Positions 45,634 to 54,155 of a DNA stretch of 64,000 bases are shown here, piece after piece. The notes below the pieces were generated by a model. That model saw only the letters and a program-made list of their open reading frames with translations, was not told where the DNA came from and made no database searches. The stretch lies in NCBI GenBank assembly GCA_963817885.1, contig CAWFQE010000003.1, forward strand, positions 124,001 to 188,000, in the 5' to 3' direction. Numbering within the stretch: position 1 is the stretch's first letter; the number at the start of each line of letters is the position of its first letter. The position numbers and the translations under genes are program-made. Source of the stretch: CAVOHU01 sp963817885. GTDB lineage: Bacteria; Acidobacteriota; Vicinamibacteria; Vicinamibacterales; JAKQTR01.

Positions 45634-46977
45634 ATGCATCTGAGACGCCTCGTCATGTGCTCAATCGTGATTCTGCCGGCTTTGGTGGGAGCTTCGCCGC
45701 ATCAGACTGCACAAGATGACCCCCTGGTCGCCAAAGCGCTCGCGATTCACAAGCGCGTCCTTTCCCTCGATACGCACGTCGACATTCCGGACGGCAACTA
45801 CGCCACCCCGGCGATGGATCCTGGCGCGCCTTCGTCCACTCAGAAATGCGATCTCACCAAGATGGAAAAGGGCGGCCTCACGGGCGCATTTCTCGCCGTG
45901 TATGTCGGCCAGGGGCCGCTCGACGCAGCGGGCTACAAGCAGGCGTATGAGCAGGCGATGGCGAAGTTCGACGCGCTGCACCGCCTGACCGAGCAGATGT
46001 ACCCGGACCGCTGCGCGTTTGCGAAGTCGCCCGCCGACGTGGAACGGATCGCGAAGACCGGCAAGCGCGTCATCATGACCGGGGTCGAGAACGGGTACCC
46101 GATCGGTCTCGACCTGGCCAACATCAAGAAGTTCTACGACCTCGGCGCCCGCTACATCACGATCTCCCACAGCCGCCACAACCAGCTCGCCGATTCCTCG
46201 GGACCGAAAGAGCCGCTCAACAACGGCCTGTCGGCGCTCGGGCGGCAGACCATCGCCGAGATGAACCGGCTCGGCATGATGGTCGACGTGTCGCACATCG
46301 CCGAGAAGTCGTTCTGGGACATCATCGCGACGAGCACGGCGCCGATCATCGCGTCGCATTCCGGCTGCCGGGCCCTGACCGATTCCGATCGGAACCTCAC
46401 CGACGATCAGCTCAAGGCGCTTGCGAAGAACGGCGGGGTCATGCAGACCGTGGCGCTCGCAAGCTACCTGAAGACTCCGGACCCGGCGCGAACCGCCGCC
46501 ATCGCGAAGCTGCGGGAGGAACTGGGGCTGCCCGCGCGTGGCGGACGCGGATCGGGCGGCGGCGGCCGGGCCGGCGCGGGGGCCGGGGCCGGAGCCGGAG
46601 CCGGGGCCGGTCGCGCCGCGGCGCCTCCGCTCACGGCCGAGCAGCAGGCCGAACGGCAGAAGAAGGAGGATCAGCTCCGGGAGCGGATGAAGGACGTCGA
46701 CGCAAAGTTCCCGCCTGCCTCGATCAAGGATTTCGTTGATCACATCGACCATGCGGTCAAGGTGGCGGGCATCGACCACGTCGGCATCGGCACGGATTTC
46801 GACGGCGGCGGCGGCATCCCGGGATTCAACGACGACACCGACGCGCCCAACGTCACCATCGAGCTGGTCAGGCGCGGGTACACCGAGCCGCAGATCAGGA
46901 AGATCTGGGGAGAAAACCTCCTGCGCGTCTGGCGGGAGGTCGAGCAGGTCGCGGCGAAGACGCAGAAGACGCCGTAA
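45634..46977 (+). CDS. Exported membrane dipeptidase (M19, renal dipeptidase family)
   Basis: A 447-residue enzyme with a signal peptide (CSIVILPALVGASP). The binuclear zinc site of M19 is visible: DTHVDIPDG (first His and Asp pair), ITISHSRHNQ, MMVDVSHIAEK, IASHSGCRALTDSDRN and GIGTDFDGGGG. It hydrolyses dipeptides, and some relatives act on beta-lactams. Between the barrel's late strands (46530-46625) there is a low-complexity Gly/Ala insert (GRGSGGGGRAGAGAG) unlike the compact family members. A GGAGA ribosome site precedes the ATG at moderate distance. Confidence 0.9.
   Translation: MHLRRLVMCSIVILPALVGASPHQTAQDDPLVAKALAIHKRVLSLDTHVDIPDGNYATPAMDPGAPSSTQKCDLTKMEKGGLTGAFLAVYVGQGPLDAAGYKQAYEQAMAKFDALHRLTEQMYPDRCAFAKSPADVERIAKTGKRVIMTGVENGYPIGLDLANIKKFYDLGARYITISHSRHNQLADSSGPKEPLNNGLSALGRQTIAEMNRLGMMVDVSHIAEKSFWDIIATSTAPIIASHSGCRALTDSDRNLTDDQLKALAKNGGVMQTVALASYLKTPDPARTAAIAKLREELGLPARGGRGSGGGGRAGAGAGAGAGAGAGRAAAPPLTAEQQAERQKKEDQLRERMKDVDAKFPPASIKDFVDHIDHAVKVAGIDHVGIGTDFDGGGGIPGFNDDTDAPNVTIELVRRGYTEPQIRKIWGENLLRVWREVEQVAAKTQKTP
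46545..46625 (+). repeat. GGGGCC/GGAGCC hexamer run coding a Gly-Ala insert in the dipeptidase
   Basis: Repeated GCCGGG/GCCGGA hexamers encode alternating Gly-Ala residues within the dipeptidase. This is a slippage-prone microsatellite. Confidence 0.65.
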
Positions 46978-47110
46978 GCCCGGGACGGACCATCGAGGGG
47001 GCGGGCCATCCGGCCCGCCTCCGACAGGATCGCTTCGTCGAACGTTCGGCAACTCGTGGTGGCCCCGCGAACAGGGCCGGTCTGCCGTCGCTGTTGTCTG
47101 ACCTTCTGCC

Positions 47111-47602
47111 GTGGATATTCAGAGACTGCTCACCTTTGTCGGCCCCCAGATCGCGACCTTCCTCGTCGCGGTGCTCGGCGGGATCTTCCCCTTTGTCAGC
47201 ATCGAAGTGTTCCTGGTGGCGGTGGCGGCCATCGCACCGGCCGATGTCGCGGTGTGGCCCCTCGGCGTCGTGGCGGCGCTCGGGCAGATGACGGCCAAGT
47301 CGCTGGTGTATCGTCTGGCCGAGGGCGGGCTCAACAGCCGTGCGGGCCGGAGGATCTCACCCAAGCGGGTGGCCGATCTGCGCCTCAGGATGGCCGGGAT
47401 GAACCTCTGGGTCCTCAGCGGATTCAACTTCGGCTCGGCACTGACTGGTATCCCGCCCTTTTTCGTGGTCGGTCCTCTCGCGGGGGCGGTCAGCATGTCG
47501 TTCTGGCGGTTCTTCGTCACGGGCCTGGCCGGGCTGACCTTCCGCCTGGTGTTCATGGTCCAGTTTCCGCACGCCATCAAGGGACTGTTGTTCTGGCGGT
47601 AA
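47111..47602 (+). CDS. Small DedA/YqaA-like membrane protein
   Basis: A 163-residue protein starting at GTG with four to five membrane segments (IATFLVAVLGGIFPFVSIEVFL; ADVAVWPLGVVAALGQMTAKSL; NLWVLSGFNFGSALTGIPPFFVV; FFVTGLAGLTFRLVFMV). The order of a re-entrant proline-containing first segment, a central loop and the late GIPPF motif fits the VTT/DedA-like superfamily (YqaA group), proposed lipid scramblases or flippases. It stands alone between the dipeptidase and the convergent DUF5695-like gene. The assignment is by pattern only. Confidence 0.65.
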   Translation: MDIQRLLTFVGPQIATFLVAVLGGIFPFVSIEVFLVAVAAIAPADVAVWPLGVVAALGQMTAKSLVYRLAEGGLNSRAGRRISPKRVADLRLRMAGMNLWVLSGFNFGSALTGIPPFFVVGPLAGAVSMSFWRFFVTGLAGLTFRLVFMVQFPHAIKGLLFWR

Positions 47603-47647
47603 GGCTCTGGCGAGTTGCACCCCCGACAGAGACCATCCGTCCGGGCT

Positions 47648-47671
47648 GGTCGCGGCCGTCAGACCGCGACC
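47648..47671. terminator. Hairpin between convergent genes
   Basis: GGTCGCGG (47648-47655) and CCGCGACC (47664-47671) form a perfect 8-bp stem with an eight-base loop in the 100-base gap between the DedA-like gene and the convergent DUF5695-like gene. No T tract follows on either strand, so it may be only a weak bidirectional stop. Confidence 0.45.
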
Positions 47672-47703
47672 GCATCCAGGCGGCCAGATCCTGGCCGGGC
47701 GCG

Positions 47704-50517
47704 TCATCGAATCGCTGATGCGACCTTCGGCGACTCCTCGATGAGATCAAATGAGGTCGAGTCCCACTTGAGCGGGATGAGGTACGCGCCGCGCTCGGCG
47801 GGCGCCGGCGTGGCCGGCACGTAGCGCCCGACCCCCTTGACGAGGGCCGGCTGCTCGACCCGCAGCCGCGCCGTCGGCACGGTGGACGTCCCGGCGGCCA
47901 GCGTGATCTGCACGGTATGTTTCCGGAGATTGACCTCCAGGTGCTCGAACCATCCGGCGTCGAGCGTCAGCCACAGCCCGAGCGGCGCCAGGTAGACGCG
48001 CGTGCGGAATGCATCCAGCGGCGTGATCTCGACCACGCTGGCGCTGGCCGCCAGGTTGCCGCCGAACGCCTGCCAGCCGAACTCCGGGTGCCTGACCACG
48101 TAGGTCGCCGTGTTGAGGGCGTGTCCGAAGAAGTTCGGCGCGTAGTCTCCCGAGTAAGGGTCGGCCTTCAACGTGTCCGGAAAGGCGTGGAACGCAGCCG
48201 ATGCGAACCCGTCCTGGTCGATGTTCGCGATGGCGCCCATCAGCCCGCCGTACCCGACGCGCAGCAGGTAGAGGTCGTCCGGGTGCTCGCGGTACTCGGT
48301 GAGCACGGGAATCGCGTTGAGGCCCGACCCGTAGTGGTGGAGTTGCCGCTCGATGCGACGGATCTTGCCGGCATACTGAAAGTCCCAGTAGCGTCGTGCG
48401 CTGCCGTTGTAGCCCCAGTGCGGCACGGTCGGCATGTAGGCCAGGATGGCGTCGAGCGTCACGTCGGCCTTGGCCGCGTTGCCGAAGTACTTCGACCAGG
48501 CATACACCTCTTCCTGGCCGGTCGAGTCCCATGGCATCTCGCTGCCGAACGGGTACTCGAGCCTCGCCCACGTATCGGCACGCGACTTCATGCCTGACTC
48601 GAGCTCGGACGCCTGGTTCGACCAGCCCTCACGCTGCAGGTCCCTGAGGATCTCGAGGAACACCGTGCCTTCCATCTGGCCGAACTGCGCGTAGTGGGGC
48701 GCGAACTTCATCATGGCCATCGCGGTCTGGAAGGCGTTGTCGAGATACCACTCCCACCGGTGATTGGTGACGAGGCCCGTCGAATTTCGCGAGAGCCGGT
48801 ACATCGCCCAATGCAGTGCGGCCACATGAGGGTAGTCGTACGACCGATCCACCCGTTCCGACGCACTCCTGTTCCAGCTCGTCCAGGTCGACCAGTTCAG
48901 GTCGCTTCGGTAGTACCCGGCAGGCACCTGGTCCGGCTGGTAGTAGAAGAGACTCTTGCGCACCGCGTACTTTCGAGGGCCGTCGGCGTATTGGAGGCCG
49001 CCCCACAGCACCTGGTCGATGAACTCCTCGTACTTGGCGACCTCGGCCCGGTCGGGCTGCCCGATCTGCTTCATCGCGCCGGACAACCACGCCGATCCGC
49101 CCTCGTCTCCGAGGCCCGCAATCCAGACGCGACTGTCCTGGCTGACGATCTGGTCATCTTCCCGGTCGTAGCTCATCACCGACGGACTGCGATTGAACGG
49201 ATCCCCTGGGCGCTGGAACCACTGCTTCGTCGTCAGGAACCGGCCAAGGTCGGCAACCGCCTGGGCCGCCGGCTTGGTCACCATGTAGTGGACAGCCTGG
49301 ACCGAGCCGTCGGCGTAGGTGATGACGAGGCGAGCCCGGCCCCACTTGGCGCCGCGCAGGCCGTATTCTCTCCATCCGCCCGGCCGCGACGGGCCGCTCG
49401 AAACGACGATCGCGCCCTTGGGCTCGACGTCGACCGACGTCACTTTGCCGCCGTATTTCAGGAAGAGCCGCGCGTCGATGTCGGTCGGCAGCACGTAGCC
49501 CGGGATCCCGACGGCGACTGGCCGATCGTTGGCCGCGAGTGTCGCGTCAATCCGGCGAACGTCCTCCGAAAGCAGGAACGCCAGCCCGTACGATTGCGAT
49601 TCGCCCGGCCTGAGCGTCAGCGCGGTCGGCGGATTCCAGGGGCGGGCCTGCTTCCACTCGACGTCCGCATACGCCTGGCTGTGCACCAGCCACTCGTAGA
49701 ACCCTTCGAAGGTCGTGCCGCGGGGCGTGGGATCGGTGAAGATCTGTGCGCCGCGCGCCGCTCCGCCCTCCGCCCGGCGGGGATCGAGGATCGGGTTGTA
49801 GGCCTCGAACTTCGTGCGGCCGTCCGGAACCACCAGCAGGACCGGGCCGTGGCCGTTGAGCCTGACCGCCTGGAGATAGCCGGCGTCTTCACCGATGTAC
49901 GGGTCGTAGAAGACACACGAGGCGTGCGCCTGGTCCAGCGTCCGGTTGGTCAGCACGTTGTTGAAGATCAGCGGGATGCCGAGCGAACCGATCTGCACGA
50001 CCTGATCGGTGCGGTTCTTCAGCTCGAACCGCATGATCAGCCTGCCGTTCTCGACCCTCCAGGTCCGGATGACCTGCAGGGGGATGTCTGAGGGCAGTGA
50101 CGGCGAGAGGTCGGCGGCTGCCAGCACGGAAGACGAGGCCGGCAACGCTGTGACAGGCGCCCGGGCGAGCGCAGAAGAGTAGGGCTTCCAGTCGCCTGAT
50201 GTTCCAGTGCGGACTCGAAGGTCGATGTCGCCGAGGTGATAATACCCGTCCCGGGATCGTTCGACGAGCAGGTCGCCCGGCGTGAAATCGAAGGCCTCGG
50301 CGCCTTTCGGCCGAAGGGCCGCCGCGGTTTGCGAGGAGCGGACCAGCACGAGCTGGAACTCGGGCGTCTCGAGCGGGATCGTCCCCTGGTCCAGCATCGG
50401 CCCCGGTGGAGATGGAGGCTTCTGGCCCTGCGCAGCGCCGCCAGGTACCTGCGACGCGGCGGCGAGGATCAGGCTGATGAGAAGCAGGGCAGTGCGTCGG
50501 CCGGCAATGTGTCTCAT
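47704..50517 (-). CDS. Large exported protein, DUF5695-like (six-hairpin glycosidase-type)
   Basis: A 937-residue protein with a signal peptide (ALLLISLILAAASQVPGGAA). The N-terminal half is beta-rich (FELKNRTDQVVQIGSLGIPLI; GESQSYGLAFLLSEDV). The second half (about 440-830) is helical with the words VAALHWAMYRLSRNS, WYLDNAFQTAMAMMKFAPHY and VPHWGYNGSARRYWDFQYAG, an alpha/alpha-barrel pattern like six-hairpin glycosidases; I believe it belongs to DUF5695. If so it acts on a polysaccharide outside the cell. Active-site residues cannot be named. It is not in an operon with any sugar transporter here. Confidence 0.72.
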   Translation of the reverse strand: MRHIAGRRTALLLISLILAAASQVPGGAAQGQKPPSPPGPMLDQGTIPLETPEFQLVLVRSSQTAAALRPKGAEAFDFTPGDLLVERSRDGYYHLGDIDLRVRTGTSGDWKPYSSALARAPVTALPASSSVLAAADLSPSLPSDIPLQVIRTWRVENGRLIMRFELKNRTDQVVQIGSLGIPLIFNNVLTNRTLDQAHASCVFYDPYIGEDAGYLQAVRLNGHGPVLLVVPDGRTKFEAYNPILDPRRAEGGAARGAQIFTDPTPRGTTFEGFYEWLVHSQAYADVEWKQARPWNPPTALTLRPGESQSYGLAFLLSEDVRRIDATLAANDRPVAVGIPGYVLPTDIDARLFLKYGGKVTSVDVEPKGAIVVSSGPSRPGGWREYGLRGAKWGRARLVITYADGSVQAVHYMVTKPAAQAVADLGRFLTTKQWFQRPGDPFNRSPSVMSYDREDDQIVSQDSRVWIAGLGDEGGSAWLSGAMKQIGQPDRAEVAKYEEFIDQVLWGGLQYADGPRKYAVRKSLFYYQPDQVPAGYYRSDLNWSTWTSWNRSASERVDRSYDYPHVAALHWAMYRLSRNSTGLVTNHRWEWYLDNAFQTAMAMMKFAPHYAQFGQMEGTVFLEILRDLQREGWSNQASELESGMKSRADTWARLEYPFGSEMPWDSTGQEEVYAWSKYFGNAAKADVTLDAILAYMPTVPHWGYNGSARRYWDFQYAGKIRRIERQLHHYGSGLNAIPVLTEYREHPDDLYLLRVGYGGLMGAIANIDQDGFASAAFHAFPDTLKADPYSGDYAPNFFGHALNTATYVVRHPEFGWQAFGGNLAASASVVEITPLDAFRTRVYLAPLGLWLTLDAGWFEHLEVNLRKHTVQITLAAGTSTVPTARLRVEQPALVKGVGRYVPATPAPAERGAYLIPLKWDSTSFDLIEESPKVASAIR

Positions 50518-50605
50518 GGGCGCGTCCTGCGCTCAGGTCGTGCGCATGAGCTAGCCTACTTCAAGTCACCGCGAGAGTGTGGCCCCGCCGGAGGGCCGCA
50601 GGATG

Positions 50606-51790
50606 TCAGCGCTTCGCGGCCGCCGTGGCCGTCGCAAGCGCGACGCCCGCGGGCAGGCTGTTGTCCAGCAGCTCGATGTTGGCGCCGTCAGAGAGCCCCA
50701 GCGTGACCGCGACCGGGCTGAGACGGCCTCCGGCGTAGGTCCAGACCCGGCCCGGAGACCGCGACGCGCCGGGTTTGGGCGACCACGACGCACCGGATGC
50801 GGGCACGGAAGGCTGGTGCAGCGCGGCGAAGACCTTGGCCGAGGGTGTGAAGTGCACCGCGGACACCGGCACCCGGAGCACGTTCGCGCGGCGCGCGGAT
50901 TCGATGGTGACGAAGGCTGTCATCCCCGGCCGCAGCTTCAAGGTGGGATTAGGGACCTCGATGACGGCGACGTAGCTCACCACGCCCTGATCCACCTCGG
51001 GCCCGATGCGGACCTGTGACACCACGCCGTCGAAGATCTGGCCCTTGTACGCATCGACTTCGACGCCGGCATGCTGGCCGGCTCGAACCTTCGCGATGTC
51101 GGATTCGTCCACCGTGGCGTCAATCTGCAACTTCGACAGGTCGCCGGCGATCTCGAACAGCGTCGGCGCCTCCAGTCTCGGGACCAGCGTCTGACCAAGG
51201 TCCACCATGCGACCGACGACGATTCCATCCAGGGGTGAGCGAATGATCGTGTGCGACAGGTCGACCTCGTACCCTGCCAGCACCGCCTGCGCCTGCTTGA
51301 CGTCACCCTCCGCGGCCTCGAGCTGCGCCTCTGCCGTGGTGGCGGCCACCTGGGCCGCGTCGGCGTCAGCCTGGGGATTGGTTCCCGACGCCGTGAGGTA
51401 CGCAAAGCGGCCCAATTGGGCGCGCGCCTCGTCCAGGGCGACTTTATATCCCTGCTCGTCGGCTCTGGCGCGGGCCACGTCCGCCTTCGCCTGGGTGACC
51501 TCCGCCTGGATCTCCGAAGGATCGATCCGCGCCAGGATGTCACCCTTCCGGACGATCGAGTCGAAGTCGGCACCCAGTTGAGTGACCAGGCCGGAGACCT
51601 CCGCGCCGACCTGCACCGTCTGGGAAGCCTCCACCGTCCCCGTCGTGATGACCGTGCTCACGATGTCGCCGCGGCTGACCTGCCCGGTCAGGATGCGGAT
51701 GTCCGGGCCTGTGTGGTGCAATTCGACGTACGCGCCGGCTGTGACGCCAATCGTGGTGAACGCGATGGTGAGCATGAACCTGGTTCTCAT
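50606..51790 (-). CDS. RND/MacA-type periplasmic adaptor (membrane fusion protein)
   Basis: A 394-residue adaptor with a GGAGA ribosome site and an N-terminal signal anchor (RFMLTIAFTTIGVTAGAYV). The order is typical: first beta strand (GDIVSTVITTGTVEAS), a split lipoyl domain (VSGLVTQLGADFDSIVRKGD and SPLDGIVVGRMVDLGQTL) around a helical hairpin (AQAKADVARARADEQ), then the beta-barrel (LKLRPGMTAFVTIES). MacA-like adaptors join an inner-membrane ABC or RND pump to an outer-membrane channel. No MacB or pump gene is beside it; the upstream neighbour is the divergent MarR gene, so the pump must be elsewhere or this is a stand-alone copy. Confidence 0.87.
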   Translation of the reverse strand: MRTRFMLTIAFTTIGVTAGAYVELHHTGPDIRILTGQVSRGDIVSTVITTGTVEASQTVQVGAEVSGLVTQLGADFDSIVRKGDILARIDPSEIQAEVTQAKADVARARADEQGYKVALDEARAQLGRFAYLTASGTNPQADADAAQVAATTAEAQLEAAEGDVKQAQAVLAGYEVDLSHTIIRSPLDGIVVGRMVDLGQTLVPRLEAPTLFEIAGDLSKLQIDATVDESDIAKVRAGQHAGVEVDAYKGQIFDGVVSQVRIGPEVDQGVVSYVAVIEVPNPTLKLRPGMTAFVTIESARRANVLRVPVSAVHFTPSAKVFAALHQPSVPASGASWSPKPGASRSPGRVWTYAGGRLSPVAVTLGLSDGANIELLDNSLPAGVALATATAAAKR

Positions 51791-51934
51791 GATGGTCTCC
51801 GCCCGATGACCTCTACTTGTTAAGACGTCTGGACCGGCCCGAAGGTGCGATCGATTCGGTCCGGCCGGCCGGGCAGGGCGAGGGAGCTTCGCCACGGGAC
51901 GGGCGGGGGGGTGTCGACCGGCGAGGGATAATAC

Positions 51935-51961
51935 TTGACTAGTCATTTAATGTCATGTAAT
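51935..51961 (+). promoter_or_regulatory. marR promoter with overlapping palindrome (probable MarR operator)
   Basis: TTGACT (51935-51940) and TGTAAT (51956-51961) form a promoter with a short 15-base spacer. The perfect 10-base palindrome TGACTAGTCA (51936-51945) overlaps the -35 box, where an autorepressing MarR protein would bind; a near copy, TGACCAGTCA, occurs at 52479-52488 just before the yceI start. The marR ATG (51971) lies only nine bases after the -10, so its mRNA is probably leaderless. The divergent adaptor gene shares the region. Confidence 0.45.
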
Positions 51962-51970
51962 CTAATTGCC

Positions 51971-52492
51971 ATGAAGCAGCCCGGCGACCTCCAGCGCGAA
52001 ATCCGGCAGGGCCGGCCCTTCCAGTCCAGCGCACACGAAGGCGTGGTCGCGCTGCTCAGGACGACGGACCTGATGCGCCGCCTCACGCTCTCGGTGGTCG
52101 AGCCCCATGGCGTCACGCTCCAGCAATTCAACGTCCTGCGCATCCTGCGGGGCGGGGGAGACGAGGGCCTGCCGACGCTCGAGGTTGCCGACCGCATGAT
52201 CGAACAGACCCCCGGCGTGACGCGCCTGCTCGATCGGCTCGAAGCGAAGGGATGGGTGCGCCGGGAGCGTTGCCCGAAGGACCGCCGGCAGCACCTGTGC
52301 TGGATTACCACGCAGGGGCTCGACTTGCTGGCCGAGCTGGATGAGCCGGTGCGGAAGTCGAGCCAGGAGTGCCTCAAGGGCCTCAGCCTGGCCCAGCAGC
52401 GCGAGCTGGTGCGGCTGCTCGACGCCGTTCGGGCGGCGCATCGTGAGCCGATCGCGCCTCTTTGTTTGCAGAAACACGTGACCAGTCAATGA
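51971..52492 (+). CDS. MarR-family transcriptional regulator
   Basis: A 173-residue winged-helix regulator. The helix-turn-helix is around residues 75-100 (LPTLEVADRMIEQTPGVTRLLDRLEAKGW), and the wing follows as VRRERCPKDRRQHLCWIT. MarR proteins are dimeric repressors released by small phenolics or oxidants. The ATG at 51971 is preferred over the TTG at 51935, which lies inside the promoter. It is divergent from the efflux adaptor and overlaps yceI, so it most likely controls both. One cysteine in the wing (ERCPKD) could be a redox sensor, but this is speculative. Confidence 0.88.
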   Translation: MKQPGDLQREIRQGRPFQSSAHEGVVALLRTTDLMRRLTLSVVEPHGVTLQQFNVLRILRGGGDEGLPTLEVADRMIEQTPGVTRLLDRLEAKGWVRRERCPKDRRQHLCWITTQGLDLLAELDEPVRKSSQECLKGLSLAQQRELVRLLDAVRAAHREPIAPLCLQKHVTSQ

Positions 52493-52521
52493 GCAACCTG
52501 TCAACCAATATGGAGCCACTC

Positions 52522-53067
52522 ATGTCCAACGCCGTCGCCACCGCAGCCCGCACCTATGGCATCGACAAGGTTCATTCGGAAACGGCCTTCCAGGTTCGCC
52601 ACCTGGTTACCAGGGTCCGCGGCCGCTTCACCGACTTCGAAGGCGACCTGGTCCTGGACCAGGCCCACCCGGAGCGCTCGTCCGCGACCATCAGTGTGAA
52701 GACCGCCAGCGTCGACACGGACAACGCCGATCGCGACGCGCACCTGCGGTCCGAGGACTTCTTCTTCGCGGAGAAGTTCCCGCTCATCACCTTCGTCAGC
52801 ACGAAGGTGGACGCCCGCGGCGCCAACGAGTTCACCGTGACCGGCGACCTCACCATTCGCGGGGTCACCAGGAGCCTGTCGGTGCCCGTCACCTTCCTCG
52901 GCACGGCCAAGGACCCGTGGGGCAACGAGCGCGTGGGGTTCGAATCCGAGATCACCGTCAACAGGAAGGACTTCGGCCTGGTCTGGAACGCCGCGCTCGA
53001 GACCGGCGGGTTCCTCGTCGGCGACGAGGTCCGCATCAGCGTGTCGCTGCAGGCCATCGCGAAGTAG
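52522..53067 (+). CDS. YceI-family protein
   Basis: A 181-residue lipocalin-like protein. The YceI words are present: YGIDKVHSETAFQVRHLVTR, VRGRFTDFEGDLVLD, HLRSEDFFFAEKFPLITF, GDLTIRGVTRSLSVPV, FGLVWNAALETGGFLVGDEV. The fold binds polyisoprenoids or amphiphiles. There is no signal peptide, unlike E. coli YceI, so this copy is cytoplasmic. The ATG at 52522 has a GGAG ribosome site; the ATG at 52489, which overlaps the marR stop as ATGA, is the alternative. marR-yceI pairs are common in bacteria. Confidence 0.9.
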   Translation: MSNAVATAARTYGIDKVHSETAFQVRHLVTRVRGRFTDFEGDLVLDQAHPERSSATISVKTASVDTDNADRDAHLRSEDFFFAEKFPLITFVSTKVDARGANEFTVTGDLTIRGVTRSLSVPVTFLGTAKDPWGNERVGFESEITVNRKDFGLVWNAALETGGFLVGDEVRISVSLQAIAK

Positions 53068-53121
53068 TCGTACCGCTCGGCCGGCAGCGAGTCGCACCCG
53101 ACTCGTCGCCGGCCACCTGCC

Positions 53122-53209
53122 TCCAGCCGCCGGCCCCGCCAGCCGCCGGCCCCGAACCGTCAGCCGCCGGCCCCGTGCCGCCAGCCCCGAACCGCCAGCC
53201 GCGAACCGT
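53122..53209. repeat. Short GC-rich direct repeats (AGCCGCCGGCCCCG type)
   Basis: Three exact copies of a 14-base unit and further degenerate copies fill the gap between the convergent yceI and lipoprotein genes. They have no reading frame and no hairpin with a T tract. They look like slippage-derived intergenic filler. Confidence 0.6.
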
Positions 53210-53210
53210 T

Positions 53211-53648
53211 CTAATTGAACGTCACGGTGTGGGTGTGCGTGTATGTCGTGTACCCGCCGTACCCGTCGCTCTGCTGCGTCGTCCCGACGGTGGACAACAC
53301 TGACACCTTCGTGCCCGCTGCGACCTGGTGCACCTGGTCCGATGTCAGATCGACCGTGTGATCGTGATCGGCAGTTCCCCTGATGTTCATCGACACGGCG
53401 CCGCCGTCGACAAGCTCCACGTGCGTGACGCTGGCGATGTGCCCGTGATTGCTGGAGATGACGCCCGCAACGTCGCCGGCCGGGGGCGAGGTCGTCGACG
53501 GGCTGGGCGACGGGCTCATACCCGCATTTCCCGAGCCGGCAGACTTGCAGGCCGTCACGGTGACGATCATGCCCAGGAAGAGCGCGTTGATCGAAGCCGC
53601 CGTGAACTGGCGGCGCGTCATGCCCCGAGTATCGGACTGGATCTCCAT
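53211..53648 (-). CDS. Small His-rich Tat-type lipoprotein, unknown function
   Basis: A 145-residue protein with a very strong GGAGGAGG ribosome site before the ATG at 53648. The start MTRRQFTAASINALFLG resembles a Tat signal (RRxF) and ends in a lipobox-like TVTAC. A Pro/Ser linker follows, then a beta-rich domain with many histidines (SNHGHIASVTHVEL, TADHDHTVDL, YTHTHTVTF). The histidine spacing suggests metal binding. Similar small proteins are annotated only as hypothetical. Frames upstream of 53648 are not coding. Confidence 0.72.
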   Translation of the reverse strand: MEIQSDTRGMTRRQFTAASINALFLGMIVTVTACKSAGSGNAGMSPSPSPSTTSPPAGDVAGVISSNHGHIASVTHVELVDGGAVSMNIRGTADHDHTVDLTSDQVHQVAAGTKVSVLSTVGTTQQSDGYGGYTTYTHTHTVTFN

Positions 53649-54155
53649 CTTCCTCCTCCTGTTCGATGGACGCTCCCCGTTCTGGTCGTGAGAGGGGTGC
53701 TCAGTCGGATTGCAAGGGATGCGCCGTTGGGAATCGACCGGTTTTGTTGAGGATTTCACGACGTCGTGCCCGTCAGGCCTTTCGCGCGGAGTAATGACTT
53801 ACTGCGCGCGTCGGAGCCGCCGGCCTCCAGCCGCAAGCCATCCCAGACCAGTGCAGTCGATAATTCAGGGATCCCTCCCGGGTCCGCTCGTGCGACACTA
53901 ACCGGAAGGGCACAGTTCGAAACCGGGCATGCGTTGAACCCGGGCGCGTCGCGTCAGCGGCCGCTCAGGGCGGGGCGCGCGTGTCCGTCAGGACTTGAAC
54001 CGGAGTCCTTTCCTTGCCCGCGGCCACCTCGGTCCGCGCGGACAGGAGTACGGCCGGTTGGCCCATCAATGCACGCGATAAGCCCGGTCCGCTTGTCAGG
54101 CGGGGTGAAGGCGCGCGTGGACAACGAGCTGGCAGCTTTCAAGAAGGATCGGCAC
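53649..54155. other. Intergenic region before the pterin dehydratase gene
   Basis: About 500 bases without a supported gene. The minus strand around 53990-54030 contains a T-arm-like stretch (TCCGG-TTCAAGT-CCTGA) with one mismatch but no full tRNA cloverleaf; it could be a decayed tRNA 3' end. Long plus-strand open frames here have no family features. Confidence 0.4.

Noticed and set aside
52936..52948. GGTTCGAATCC, a classic tRNA T-loop sequence
   Set aside because: It lies within the yceI coding frame (VGFESE), and no cloverleaf surrounds it.
53985..54035. tRNA-like T-arm on the minus strand (TTCAAGT loop)
   Set aside because: The T stem has one mismatch and no acceptor, D or anticodon arms of the right size can be built around it. 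It is at most a decayed tRNA end.
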